DNA from: Sediminibacterium sp. KACHI17
GTDB lineage: Bacteria; Bacteroidota; Bacteroidia; Chitinophagales; Chitinophagaceae
NCBI RefSeq assembly: GCF_040362915.1
Contig: NZ_AP029612.1
Span: forward strand, 806,001 to 870,000
DNA length: 64,000 bases
Direction of reading: 5' to 3'
The notes below the pieces were generated by a model. That model was not told where the DNA came from. It was given only the letters and a program-made list of their open reading frames with translations, and did no database searches. The translations under genes were made by a program, and so were the position numbers. How positions within the stretch are numbered: the stretch's first letter is position 1; each line of letters opens with the position of its first letter. Of the stretch, positions 32,439-40,999 are shown piece after piece.

Positions 32439-32622
32439 GATGAGTATACGATTGATGAATAGAATGATGACGATGCAACTAAAATAGAGCATTACAAAAT
32501 CAAACCATCCCTCACATCCACCACCAAAAACTTACACAACAACTACCCTGTTCAATTGAATAAAAAAATCAACCCAACAACACAAAACCAAGTATCAACA
32601 GAAATTATCCACACCCCCTCCA

Positions 32623-32656
32623 AAAAAAACTGTGGCCCCCTCAAAGAGAGCCACAG
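32623..32656 (-). terminator. Intrinsic terminator after S9 peptidase gene
   Basis: Stem GCTGTGGC/GCCACAG-type of seven pairs on the minus strand, loop of 13 bases, then TTTTTTTT. Classic rho-independent form. The stretch 32493-32622 holds no gene. Confidence 0.8.
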
Positions 32657-32666
32657 CAAAAAAATA

Positions 32667-32694
32667 TACCTAGTACCCAGTACCTAGCACCTAA
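32667..32694 (-). repeat. Heptad-step tract, TACCTAG word (single arm)
   Basis: TACCTAG, TACCCAG, TACCTAG, CACCTAA; overlaps the stop codon of the S9 peptidase gene. No complementary arm nearby. Confidence 0.8.
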
Positions 32695-35216
32695 TTCCTC
32701 CTACCACCACTACGTCCATTCTGCTCCACTTCTTTATTCATCTCTTCAATATCTGTTTCAGAACGTCCGGTTTTATCTCCTAAGAGGTGTTCAGCAAAAT
32801 AGTCTGCTTGTCTCCAGAAGAAATATTCGGTCATATCACCATAACCATGGCGTTGTCCGGGTAAGATCACCAGGTCAAAACGTTTGTTGGCACGGATCAA
32901 TGCATTGGCCATACGAATGGTATTCGCAGGGTGTACGTTGTTATCGATATCACCATGAGACAACATCAGTTTACCTTTCAGGTTTTTAGCCAGATCAGGA
33001 TTTTTTTCGATGCTGTATAAGAAAGAAGTATCGCCTTTATCGCTGATCACTTCTTTCACACCATGGTGTTGTTCACTCCACCAACGGTTGTATACGGAGT
33101 TATCATGGTTACCTGCAGAAGATACTGCTACTTTAAAGAAATCAGGATATACCAACATCGCAGCCGTACTCATAAAGCCACCACCTGAGTGACCATGGAT
33201 ACCTACTCTATCGATATCAATGTACTTATAACGATCAGCCAATTGTTCTGCAACGGCTTTTTTATCTGCTAAACCATAATCGCGCAGGTTACCATAACCA
33301 TAGTTGTGGTACCATTTGCTGCGAGCAGGGTGTCCACCACGGTTACCCAAAGTGATCACCACAAAACCCATTTGTGCGAGGCGATCTGTTCTATCAAAAC
33401 CACGACCAAAAGCTTTATTCACTGCTTCTGTTTGAGGGCCCGGATATACGTACTCGATCAAAGGATATTTCTTGGTGCTATCGAAATCAAATGGTTTGTA
33501 CATCACACCATAAATATCAGTGATACCATCATCCGCTTTTGCTTTAAAGATCTCAGGGAATTTGTATCCGGATGCAAACAGCGAGCTGAAATCAGCCGTT
33601 TCAAGATCCATGATCTTCTTACCCTCTGCATTGTACAATACAGATTTAGGAACAGTGTTTACGCGAGAATAGTTATCGATAAAGAAACTATTGCCATCGT
33701 TCATACGCATCGCATGATCGAAATCACCTGCATTCAGGAGTTTCAGACCGGTACCATCAAAGTTGACACGGTATGCATGTAAGTAGTAAGGATCTTCTCC
33801 TGCTTCTTTTCCATTCGCAGAGAAATACAGCACACGCTTGGTTTCATCGATACCCAGGATGTCTTCACAATGGAAAGCACCGGATGTGATCTGATTTTTC
33901 AGCTTACCATTTTCATCATACAGATAAAAATGAGCCCAGCCATCACGCTCACTCCAGTGAATGAATTCTTTACCGCCATTGATCAATCCGATACGGTTGA
34001 TCTCGATATAGGTATTGAAACGCTCTTCTACTACAGGTTTCACTGTACCGGTAGCCACATCAGCTACACATACATCAATACGCTTCTGATCGCGACTGGT
34101 ACGTGTGAAGTAGAATTTATCTTTAGTACCTAACCATACAGAAGGTCTCCAGTCATCATCACGGGTATTTACTTTTCCCGGATCAGACCATACCGCAACC
34201 GCCTGGTCTTTGAACATTGACACATTCAGTTCTTTGCTGCTTTTGTTAACAACATCGAAGAGGTATAAATGATCTACAGGTGATTCTTTTTCACCCGGCA
34301 TCCAATATTTGTAGGTCTCTAGTGTTGGACGAGGATTCGCCACGCTATTGATCACCCAAAGATTTTTCACTTTGCGGTTGTCTACACGACGCAGTGTGAA
34401 ATATTTTGAATCAGGCGACCAGAGTGCAAAAATGGGTCTTCTTCTTTTAGACTCTTTTTCTTTTTCATCATCGGTCATACCACTTCCGGAAAGATTTCCG
34501 TCGTTGTAATAACCATAATCATCATTACCATCTTTTGTCAATGCATATTCAACAATGGTAGAATCATTTTCATTTTTCAAAGCCTTTTCATAATTGGCTT
34601 TGTCCATCCAGTAAACGTTATAATTCTTTCCAAAAATGATCACGTTTCCATCAGGAGAGATATTCGCCCAGTTGGGTTTTCTTTTTGGTTTTTTGAAATC
34701 AGGCAATTCGATCAACTCACCTGTCTGCAGGTTGTATTCAAAATAGAATACTTTCTTGGCAGGTGTTGCAGCTGCACCGGCAGCGCCGCGGCGACCGGTT
34801 GTGGCGGTATCTTTCTTTGTCTCATCCTGTGTGCTCTTCACTTCAAACTGGATCCAGTTTTCATCGCGCACAAAACGCATACTGTCTAATCCAAGGTTTT
34901 GCGCATCGAAAGGATCTTTCACGATACGGGTGATCTTAGCAGCCAGATCAGCATTGTTGAACAACTCTTTTTTCTCACCTTTTACCGGATCAACGATGTA
35001 CCACTTCTTACCTTCAGTGGTCTCATACATATACCAGAATTTGTCAGAATTCTTGAGCCAATGCGGATCAACAGCGGTACTGAAGATCATCTTACTCAAT
35101 TTCTTTGGTGAAAAACGGGCCGCCATTGCATAATTGGCCTTGGTAACGGGGGTTTGTTGTGCAGTTACGGCAAAAGCTAATAGCAGCCATACTGACAACA
35201 GCAGGAACTTTCTCAT
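32691..35216 (-). CDS. S9-family (DPP-IV-like) serine peptidase, secreted
   Basis: 841 residues with a signal peptide (1-20, VTAQ). An N-terminal eight-bladed-propeller region (about 100-560) precedes the alpha/beta-hydrolase with nucleophile GHSGGG (Ser near 675), Asp in LSHGDIDNNVHP (about 755) and His in GQRHGYGD (about 790). It removes dipeptides or short peptides from secreted or periplasmic substrates. Odd points are an Ala/Gly/Arg-rich low-complexity insert around residue 140 (RRGAAGAAATPAKK) and a charged Arg/Gly-rich C-terminal tail. Monocistronic with terminator. Confidence 0.92.
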   Translation of the reverse strand: MRKFLLLSVWLLLAFAVTAQQTPVTKANYAMAARFSPKKLSKMIFSTAVDPHWLKNSDKFWYMYETTEGKKWYIVDPVKGEKKELFNNADLAAKITRIVKDPFDAQNLGLDSMRFVRDENWIQFEVKSTQDETKKDTATTGRRGAAGAAATPAKKVFYFEYNLQTGELIELPDFKKPKRKPNWANISPDGNVIIFGKNYNVYWMDKANYEKALKNENDSTIVEYALTKDGNDDYGYYNDGNLSGSGMTDDEKEKESKRRRPIFALWSPDSKYFTLRRVDNRKVKNLWVINSVANPRPTLETYKYWMPGEKESPVDHLYLFDVVNKSSKELNVSMFKDQAVAVWSDPGKVNTRDDDWRPSVWLGTKDKFYFTRTSRDQKRIDVCVADVATGTVKPVVEERFNTYIEINRIGLINGGKEFIHWSERDGWAHFYLYDENGKLKNQITSGAFHCEDILGIDETKRVLYFSANGKEAGEDPYYLHAYRVNFDGTGLKLLNAGDFDHAMRMNDGNSFFIDNYSRVNTVPKSVLYNAEGKKIMDLETADFSSLFASGYKFPEIFKAKADDGITDIYGVMYKPFDFDSTKKYPLIEYVYPGPQTEAVNKAFGRGFDRTDRLAQMGFVVITLGNRGGHPARSKWYHNYGYGNLRDYGLADKKAVAEQLADRYKYIDIDRVGIHGHSGGGFMSTAAMLVYPDFFKVAVSSAGNHDNSVYNRWWSEQHHGVKEVISDKGDTSFLYSIEKNPDLAKNLKGKLMLSHGDIDNNVHPANTIRMANALIRANKRFDLVILPGQRHGYGDMTEYFFWRQADYFAEHLLGDKTGRSETDIEEMNKEVEQNGRSGGRRN

Positions 35217-35312
35217 ACAGTTATTACGTTTTTGAGGAGCTGAAAATTAGGCGAAACCCATTAAACAACCCAATCAGATGTATGAAAATTCGGTGAAGGG
35301 GGCGGGGAATCA

Positions 35313-35470
35313 GGTTATCGGGTGATTGGGTGATCGGGTAATTGGGATATCGGGATATCGGGTGGTTGCGAAAAGGTATGAGTACTATCCTATACAAAAC
35401 CACCCGATCCCCCGATCACCTGATAACCCGATCACCCAATCACCCGATACCCCAATCACCCGATCACCCA
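35313..35470. repeat. Octad-step inverted repeat, GGTGATCG word
   Basis: The step here is 8 bp: left arm GGTTATCG, GGTGATTG, GGTGATCG, GGTAATTG, GGATATCG, GGATATCG, GGTGGTTG; right arm of nine complementary units from CACCCGAT. The 32-base centre lies at 35369-35400. It fills the spacer between S9 peptidase and kynU; 35217-35312 shows nothing else. Confidence 0.9.
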
Positions 35471-35501
35471 AAAACACTATTTTACGCCCAAATTCAAGAC
35501 G

Positions 35502-36764
35502 ATGTTTGCTTTTACCACAGAACCCGCATATGCACAACAAGCTGATGCTGCAGATAGATTGGCCGGATATAAAAAAGAATTTCATTTTCCCGTAAAGGAT
35601 GGTCGTGAAGTGATCTATTTCTGCGGTAACTCGCTCGGGTTACAACCGCATTCCGTACAAGCAGCTATTGAAACAGAACTGAACACCTGGCGTGAGCTGG
35701 CGGTGGGTGGCTATTTCAACGGTAAAAATCCTTGGTTGTATTATCACCAGTATTGTATTCCTACCCTTGCAAAAATGATGGGTGCTAAAGACAATGAGAT
35801 CACGGTGATGAATGCATTAACGGTGAACCTGCATTTATTAATGCTGAGTTTTTATAAACCTACCCCCTCCCGTTATAAAGTGATCATGGAAGCGGGCGCT
35901 TTCCCTTCTGATCAGTATGCAGTAGAAACATTGGTGAAACATTTTGGCTTTGATCCTGATGATGCGATCATTGAGATCGCACCAAGAGCAGGTGAAAAAA
36001 TAGTACGCACAGAAGATATTCTTACGACGATCCATTCCACCGGCGACTCTTTAGCCATGGTATTGTTTGGTGGTATTAATTATTATACCGGACAACTTTT
36101 TGATCTCGCCGCCATCACAAAGTCGGCACATGCTGTTGGCGCCATCGCCGGTTTCGACCTGGCCCATGTGGCTGGTAACGTACCGATGCAATTGCATGAC
36201 TGGAAGGTAGACTTCGCAGTATGGTGTTCTTATAAATATTTGAATGCAGGTCCGGGTGCGATCGGTGGTGTGTTCGTGCATGAAAAACATGCAGGTAATG
36301 CAGACACGCCCAGACTTGCCGGCTGGTGGGGCAATGATGAAAAGACACGTTTTAAAATGGAAAAAGGTTTCATCCCCAAAACAGATGCCAGCGGATGGAA
36401 TATCAGTACTTCACAGGTATTCAATACAGCCGCATTGAAAGCTTCCCTGGAATTATTTGAAAAAGCGGGTATAGAAAACCTACGAAAGAAGAGTTTGCAT
36501 TTAACTGCATACCTGGAATATTTATTACAACAGTTACCGCATTTGAATTTTGAGATCATTACACCATCCGATCCGGAACAGAGAGGCGCACAGTTGTGTT
36601 TGTATTTCAGAGAAAGAGGAAAAGAGATCCATGATAAGATGATCAGTAGTGGCATCATCGTAGACTATCGTGAACCCGGCGTGATCCGCGTTGCCCCCGC
36701 TCCGATGTATTGCAGCTTTGAAGATGTATATCGTTTTTATGAAATTCTAAAGACCAATTTCTAA
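35502..36764 (+). CDS. kynU: Kynureninase
   Basis: PLP enzyme that cleaves kynurenine to anthranilate and alanine (or 3-hydroxykynurenine to 3-hydroxyanthranilate). 420 residues. Visible: YFCGNSLGLQP (39-49), FPSDQYAVET (about 134), PLP Asp in FDLAHVAGN (Asp219), PLP Lys245 in CSYKYLNAGPG, and GWWGN...FIP(K)TDASGWNIST near 295-320. Fold type I. The ATG at 35502 fits the family N terminus and lies 16 bases after TATTTTAC, a weak -7 box. Together with tryptophan 2,3-dioxygenase at 39.7 kb it belongs to tryptophan breakdown. Confidence 0.95.
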   Translation: MFAFTTEPAYAQQADAADRLAGYKKEFHFPVKDGREVIYFCGNSLGLQPHSVQAAIETELNTWRELAVGGYFNGKNPWLYYHQYCIPTLAKMMGAKDNEITVMNALTVNLHLLMLSFYKPTPSRYKVIMEAGAFPSDQYAVETLVKHFGFDPDDAIIEIAPRAGEKIVRTEDILTTIHSTGDSLAMVLFGGINYYTGQLFDLAAITKSAHAVGAIAGFDLAHVAGNVPMQLHDWKVDFAVWCSYKYLNAGPGAIGGVFVHEKHAGNADTPRLAGWWGNDEKTRFKMEKGFIPKTDASGWNISTSQVFNTAALKASLELFEKAGIENLRKKSLHLTAYLEYLLQQLPHLNFEIITPSDPEQRGAQLCLYFRERGKEIHDKMISSGIIVDYREPGVIRVAPAPMYCSFEDVYRFYEILKTNF

Positions 36765-36776
36765 CTTCAGTGTATC

Positions 36777-36818
36777 TCAGTGCCTTCAGTGGCAAATAAA
36801 TGCCACTGAAGGCACTGA
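36777..36818. repeat. Perfect 18-bp inverted repeat, CAGTGCCTTCAGTGGCA
   Basis: Arms TCAGTGCCTTCAGTGGCA and exact complement around AATAAA. The word recurs, with changes in both arms, at 40825-40890. Located after kynU, hence terminator-like. Confidence 0.85.
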
Positions 36819-36840
36819 AGAACACAGAAAAAAAACAGGT

Positions 36841-37449
36841 ATGACAAAACACTATTTCAGCTATCTCGCTTTAGGCGATTCATATACCATTGGCGAATCA
36901 GTGCCATTGCATGAAGGGTTCCCTTATCAAGTTGTACAGCTGTTGCGAAAAAAGGGATTGCATTTTCATGCGCCGGAAGTAGTAGCAAAGACCGGCTGGA
37001 CCAGTTTTGAATTAGCCGATCATATCCTTCATACCTCACTCAATGAACACTATGATTTCGTGAGCTTGCTGATTGGAGTGAATAATCAATACAGAGGATT
37101 ATCGATCACAGAATTTGAAAATGATTTTGAATACCTGCTGAAGAAAGCCATCTATTTCGCGGGCAATAAACCTGAAAGAGTGATCGTGTTATCGATTCCA
37201 GATTGGGGCGTCACTCCTTTTGCAGCTGAAAGAGATGGTAATAAAATCAGTTCTGAGATCGATGCCTTCAATAAAGTATGTGAAGACAAAGTAAAAAAAC
37301 TAGGCGGACACTTTATCAATATCACTACACAAACAAGATTGGCGAAGAATGATGAGCAGCTACTGGCATCCGACAAACTCCACTACTCCGCGAAATCTCA
37401 TGCAGTTTGGGCAGAGAAAGTAGCAAGCACTATTGAGAGGAATCTTTGA
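36841..37449 (+). CDS. SGNH/GDSL-family hydrolase
   Basis: 202 residues, no signal peptide. Block I GDSYTIGE with Ser14, Block III LLIGVNNQYRG with Asn near 80, and Block V SDKLHYSAKSH with the Asp and His near 180-183. The Gly of Block II is in the KTGWTS stretch. Cytoplasmic esterase or lipase of unknown substrate. Only 76 bases after kynU but with a hairpin between them. Confidence 0.88.
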   Translation: MTKHYFSYLALGDSYTIGESVPLHEGFPYQVVQLLRKKGLHFHAPEVVAKTGWTSFELADHILHTSLNEHYDFVSLLIGVNNQYRGLSITEFENDFEYLLKKAIYFAGNKPERVIVLSIPDWGVTPFAAERDGNKISSEIDAFNKVCEDKVKKLGGHFINITTQTRLAKNDEQLLASDKLHYSAKSHAVWAEKVASTIERNL

Positions 37450-37546
37450 TTTTTTGATCTGTGATTTCTTGATTGAAGAAAATCAAAATTCAAAAGTAAA
37501 AAGTCAAAAAAAATCAAGAAATCAAAAAATCAAAGATCAAAAAATC
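37448..37546. repeat. 7/8-step inverted repeat, AAATCAAA word
   Basis: Left arm GATTTTTTGATCTGTGATTT... and right arm AAATCAAGAAATCAAAAAAT... are largely complementary, in steps of seven or eight bases, with a central TCAAAAT, TCAAAAG, TAAAAAG, TCAAAAA tract. It overlaps the stop codons of both convergent genes. Confidence 0.8.
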
Positions 37547-38480
37547 AGAGATAAAGATCATACTCGATCATTTCTCGCTTTACCGATCCGTCTTTGTAGA
37601 ATTCGAAGATTGCATAGGCTGGATTGAATCCTTTGAAGGCTCCGCCCCACCAGTTACCGCTGATAGCGCCATTGCAGTAATAGTGGATACCGCGGTATTC
37701 AACGATATCTTGTAAGTGGATATGTCCGCTTAAACAGCAGCGAATATTTGGATGATTGCGGAATAATTCTGTTAAGGTGAAAGAATCGGTATGCAGCAAT
37801 GCTCTTGAAATTTTGCGATCCCCATTGTCTTCTGTCTTATCAAAAAAGAAACCCGATACAAAAGAAACAATCGGAATATGCGAAGCGATACAGATATGCA
37901 TCTCCTTATCCGTAGCAGTCAATTCTTTTTGCAACCATTGCATTTGTTCCGGGTCTACTTTGGCAATGTATCCTCCATTGTTTTCATGCGCACTATCCAG
38001 CACGATGAATTTCCAGTTTTCTTTGATGAAGCTATAATAGCGATTAGGCATTTGGTGTTGTTGTACTGCCCATGTTTTGTTGTATAAAGGATCTGCTTTG
38101 ATCTCAGGCTCCGTCATCTGCCAACCCCATGCATCATGGTTACCGATACAATGGTAGATCGGTAGTTTATTTTCCTCTGCCAGTATCTTATTCCACAAAG
38201 CCCATTGTTCTTCTACTTTGGCTTTGGTGGCTTTCATCGCATCCATGATGGCATCGCCACCATTGAGAATAAAATCAACTTTAGGTTTGAATGCATTCAC
38301 GTGTCGAAATGCTCGCTGCATTCCCTGCTCCGGAATAGCGCCTGCTTTGATATGCACATCCGACATAAAAGCAAAACGAATAGAGGGTTTGGCATTGGTG
38401 GAAGCCAATCCGGTCAAAGGCAAAGCGGAAACTGCTGCAGCTGATAACGCTGATTGTTGGAGAAAGCTTCTTCTATTCAT
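37545..38480 (-). CDS. Tat-exported calcineurin-like metallophosphoesterase
   Basis: 311 residues. The N terminus MNRRSFLQQ with twin Arg and a following hydrophobic stretch to ALPLTGLAS indicates Tat export. Metal-binding motifs are MSDVHIKAG (about 39-44), LNGGDAIMD (about 72-77), IGNHDAWG (about 112-117), SHIPI (about 202) and SGHIHLQD (about 255). It would hydrolyse phosphomono- or diesters in the periplasm with a di-metal centre; substrate unknown. Convergent with the GDSL gene. Confidence 0.92.
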   Translation of the reverse strand: MNRRSFLQQSALSAAAVSALPLTGLASTNAKPSIRFAFMSDVHIKAGAIPEQGMQRAFRHVNAFKPKVDFILNGGDAIMDAMKATKAKVEEQWALWNKILAEENKLPIYHCIGNHDAWGWQMTEPEIKADPLYNKTWAVQQHQMPNRYYSFIKENWKFIVLDSAHENNGGYIAKVDPEQMQWLQKELTATDKEMHICIASHIPIVSFVSGFFFDKTEDNGDRKISRALLHTDSFTLTELFRNHPNIRCCLSGHIHLQDIVEYRGIHYYCNGAISGNWWGGAFKGFNPAYAIFEFYKDGSVKREMIEYDLYL

Positions 38481-38591
38481 GAAAAGAATTGAATTGGAAA
38501 GTTACAAAATCAATTCATGAGCTGTTAACTGATCGGTTATCAAAATATAAATTCAAAACATGGAACCTGTTAGGGTAGATATTTTTCATCA

Positions 38592-38698
38592 GTCCCGGTG
38601 GACGGGCCTCATTGGGTTCGGTGTCAAGCGCAGCGAAGACAGATCAGATCTAGCGCAGCAGATCTGATCAGAGGCCAATGCAGCCCGGAAACTGGGAC
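38592..38698. repeat. GC-rich nested palindrome
   Basis: Outer arms GTCCCGGTGGACGGGCCTCATTGG and CCAATGCAGCCCGGAAACTGGGAC pair at most positions; inside lies a perfect GATCAGATCT/AGATCTGATC stem with an 8-base loop, preceded by an AAGCGCAGCGAAGAC sequence like the GAGCGCAGCGAAGGAT module. Markedly richer in GC than flanks. The remainder of the 310-base spacer (38481-38790) shows no gene. Confidence 0.75.
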
Positions 38699-38790
38699 GG
38701 GGCCATTCGGCCCGGGAGTAAAAGCATTTAAAATATCAGAGTGATCGATAAGACTAACGCAATTATAATAGTCTGTAGTAATAGAAAAAA

Positions 38791-39603
38791 TTATTGCAAA
38801 TAACTAGCCATCTCCTGCTGATAACCAGCCGCTACTTTGGTCGCTGCTTCAGCAAAATCTTCTCCGCCATCTGCAAAAATGATGGCCCTGCTGGCATTGA
38901 CCAATAATCCTGCATCTGTGTTTAATCCGTATTTGGATACATCTTCCAAACTCCCTCCTTGCGCTCCAACACCGGGTACCAGTAAAAAATGATCAGGAAT
39001 GATTTTACGGATATCAGCCAGATCACTGGCTCTAGTAGCACCTACTACAAACATGAGATTATCCGGACTGCCCCATTTACAAGTGGTTTCCAATACTTGC
39101 TCGTACAATTGCTTCCCTTGTTGTGCTGCTAATGATAAACGTTGAAAATCAAAACTACCGGCATTGGAAGTGAGCCCAAGAACGATCGTCCATTTGTCTT
39201 TGTATTCTAAGAACGGACGAACACTATCTTCTCCCATATAAGGAGCAACGGTTACCGCATCAAAAGGTAATATCTCAAAGAAGGTCTTTGCGTATTGAGA
39301 AGAAGTATTACCGATATCTCCACGTTTAGCATCAGCGATGGTGAAATGTGTAGATGGGATATACGCCAATGTTTCTTGCATGATCTCCCAGCCTTTGATT
39401 CCTTGCGATTCATAAAAAGCAGTATTGATCTTATAAGAAACACAATGGTCTTTCGTAGCATCAATAATGGCCTTATTGAATGATAACACCCCATCAGGAT
39501 GTCCTTGCAAATGTTTGGGGATTTTCAACGGGTCAGTATCGAGTCCAACACAGAGATAAGATTGCTTGGAACGTATTTGTTCGACGAGTTCTTGGCGGGT
39601 CAT
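38791..39603 (-). CDS. pyrF: Orotidine 5'-phosphate decarboxylase (type 2)
   Basis: Last step of UMP synthesis. About 270 residues, as in the long type 2 subfamily. Catalytic Lys/Asp array in ADAKRGDIGNT (about 92-100), substrate contacts in CVGLDTDP (about 20-27), TVAPYMGEDSV and VPGVGAQGG (about 215). ATG at 39603 chosen over an in-frame TTG two codons earlier. Heptad repeat lies immediately upstream, and the sequence TATTTTTG ends 3 bases before the start. Confidence 0.95.
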   Translation of the reverse strand: MTRQELVEQIRSKQSYLCVGLDTDPLKIPKHLQGHPDGVLSFNKAIIDATKDHCVSYKINTAFYESQGIKGWEIMQETLAYIPSTHFTIADAKRGDIGNTSSQYAKTFFEILPFDAVTVAPYMGEDSVRPFLEYKDKWTIVLGLTSNAGSFDFQRLSLAAQQGKQLYEQVLETTCKWGSPDNLMFVVGATRASDLADIRKIIPDHFLLVPGVGAQGGSLEDVSKYGLNTDAGLLVNASRAIIFADGGEDFAEAATKVAAGYQQEMASYLQ

Positions 39604-39608
39604 GCACA

Positions 39609-39719
39609 AAAATAAGAAATAAGAAATGAGAAATAAGAAATCAGAAAGGCTGACATAAGATCATTTAGGGTTTGGCCCTTATTTCTTATTTCTCATTCCT
39701 TATTTCATGTTTCATATCT
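39609..39719. repeat. Heptad-step inverted repeat, AAATAAG word
   Basis: Left arm AAATAAG, AAATAAG, AAATGAG, AAATAAG, AAATCAG; right arm CTTATTT, CTTATTT, CTCATTC, CTTATTT, CATGTTT, CATATCT. It lies between divergent pyrF and the dioxygenase gene and reaches into the -7 box of the latter. Confidence 0.88.
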
Positions 39720-39722
39720 TGC
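39715..39722 (+). promoter_or_regulatory. Likely -7 box (TATCTTGC) for tryptophan dioxygenase gene
   Basis: Two mismatches to TAnnTTTG; 16 bases before the ATG. It is in register with the preceding heptad tract. Confidence 0.4.
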
Positions 39723-39738
39723 ACCTAAACCCTTCAGA

Positions 39739-40821
39739 ATGGAAAAACAACCGATGTATTATGGCACTTATCTGGGATTGGATAAGGTATTAGATGCGCA
39801 ACATCCCGTAAGTTTTCAGCCCGGGAATGAACCTGCACATGATGAGATGTTGTTCATTATTATTCATCAGGCCTATGAGTTGTGGTTCAAACAAATACTA
39901 TTTGAACTGGATTATATCACCGGTGTTTTCAGCAAAGAGAAGATCAATGACAATTCTGAAGATATGAATCTGGTGCGTCACAGACTGCATCGTATCATTC
40001 ATATTCTTCAATTATTGAATAAGCAGGTTGAAGTATTGGATACCATGACCCCACTTGATTTCTTGGAATTCAGGAACCTGTTGACACCATCATCGGGCTT
40101 TCAAAGCAAACAATTCAGATTGATCGAAGCGAGATTGGGATTGGAATTGGACAATCGTCATCATAAAGATTATTATAAACGTACCAATGAAGGTGGTTTT
40201 ACGCAAAACGATTATCAGCATATTACTGATACCGAAGAAAAACCACATTTGCTGACACTGGTCAATAACTGGTTAGAGCGTATTCCTTTTTTCAGAGAAG
40301 ATTTCTGGCAAGGTTATGTTTCAAAAAGCTCGAATGGCAAACACCATCCTTTTTGGAACGATTATCGTGCAGTATACGCAGCAGGATTAACCGAGCGAGA
40401 AAAGAATAAGATCCATGAGTTTGATCTTGTATTCTTTGAAGACAATGCATCCGGTTTTTCTGAAGAACAAATCAGTGCTTTGAAGACCAGTTTCTCTCCT
40501 ACCGCTTTACGTTCTGCATTGTTCATTATGTTGTATCGTGATTTTCCGCTGTTCCAGACTTCCTATCAAGTATTGGATGCGTTGATCGAGATCGACCACC
40601 TGATGAGTAACTGGCGTCATAAACACCTCATCATGGTGCGCCGTATGATCGGTATGCGTGTAGGAACCGGCAATACTTCCGGCGCCGGTTATCTGGAAGG
40701 TGCTTTGAACAAACATTATGTTTATAGAGATCTTTCCGGTTTATCCACCTATTTGATCGAAAGAAAAAAACTACCTGCATTACCGGAAGCTTTGATCCGT
40801 AATCTGGGGTTTCAGTTGTAA
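39739..40821 (+). CDS. kynA: Tryptophan 2,3-dioxygenase
   Basis: Haem enzyme that opens the indole ring of tryptophan to N-formylkynurenine. 360 residues. Active-site stretches: IIIHQAYELWFKQ (His43 near the distal site), EFRNLLTPSSGFQS (Arg112 binding the substrate carboxylate), proximal haem ligand His296 in NWRHKHLIMVRRMIG, and GTGNTSGAGYL binding loop near 310. First enzyme of the kynurenine pathway, consistent with kynU 4 kb upstream and a glutaryl-CoA dehydrogenase at 13.8 kb. Formamidase, monooxygenase and 3-hydroxyanthranilate dioxygenase are not in the window. Confidence 0.96.
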   Translation: MEKQPMYYGTYLGLDKVLDAQHPVSFQPGNEPAHDEMLFIIIHQAYELWFKQILFELDYITGVFSKEKINDNSEDMNLVRHRLHRIIHILQLLNKQVEVLDTMTPLDFLEFRNLLTPSSGFQSKQFRLIEARLGLELDNRHHKDYYKRTNEGGFTQNDYQHITDTEEKPHLLTLVNNWLERIPFFREDFWQGYVSKSSNGKHHPFWNDYRAVYAAGLTEREKNKIHEFDLVFFEDNASGFSEEQISALKTSFSPTALRSALFIMLYRDFPLFQTSYQVLDALIEIDHLMSNWRHKHLIMVRRMIGMRVGTGNTSGAGYLEGALNKHYVYRDLSGLSTYLIERKKLPALPEALIRNLGFQL

Positions 40822-40824
40822 GGA

Positions 40825-40890
40825 ATTGCCGCTGAAGGCACAGAAATACACAGAAAAATTTCAGTGGACCTCAGTGCCCTCAGTGGCAAT
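40825..40890. repeat. Inverted repeat, ATTGCCACTGAGGGCAC word
   Basis: Left ATTGCCGCTGAAGGCACAG and right arm CTCAGTGCCCTCAGTGGCAAT, a diverged relative of 36777-36818, placed after the dioxygenase gene. A TATCTTAG sequence (40899-40906) may be the -7 box of the next gene. Confidence 0.75.
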
Positions 40891-40999
40891 AAAATCCCTA
40901 TCTTAGTTATCCCTCCCAATCGTTCAACACGATTGTATAATGCACTATTGATTCAGGATATTGTTCCTGAATATCATTGATCATTTTAAACCCTTTGTC

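Noticed and set aside
33306..33782. Plus-strand open frame of 158 codons
   Set aside because: Antisense to the S9 peptidase; the sense strand carries the complete catalytic domain.
38592..38698. tRNA or other known RNA gene in the GC-rich nested palindrome
   Set aside because: No cloverleaf, no CCA end, and no anticodon stem; it is a two-level palindrome.
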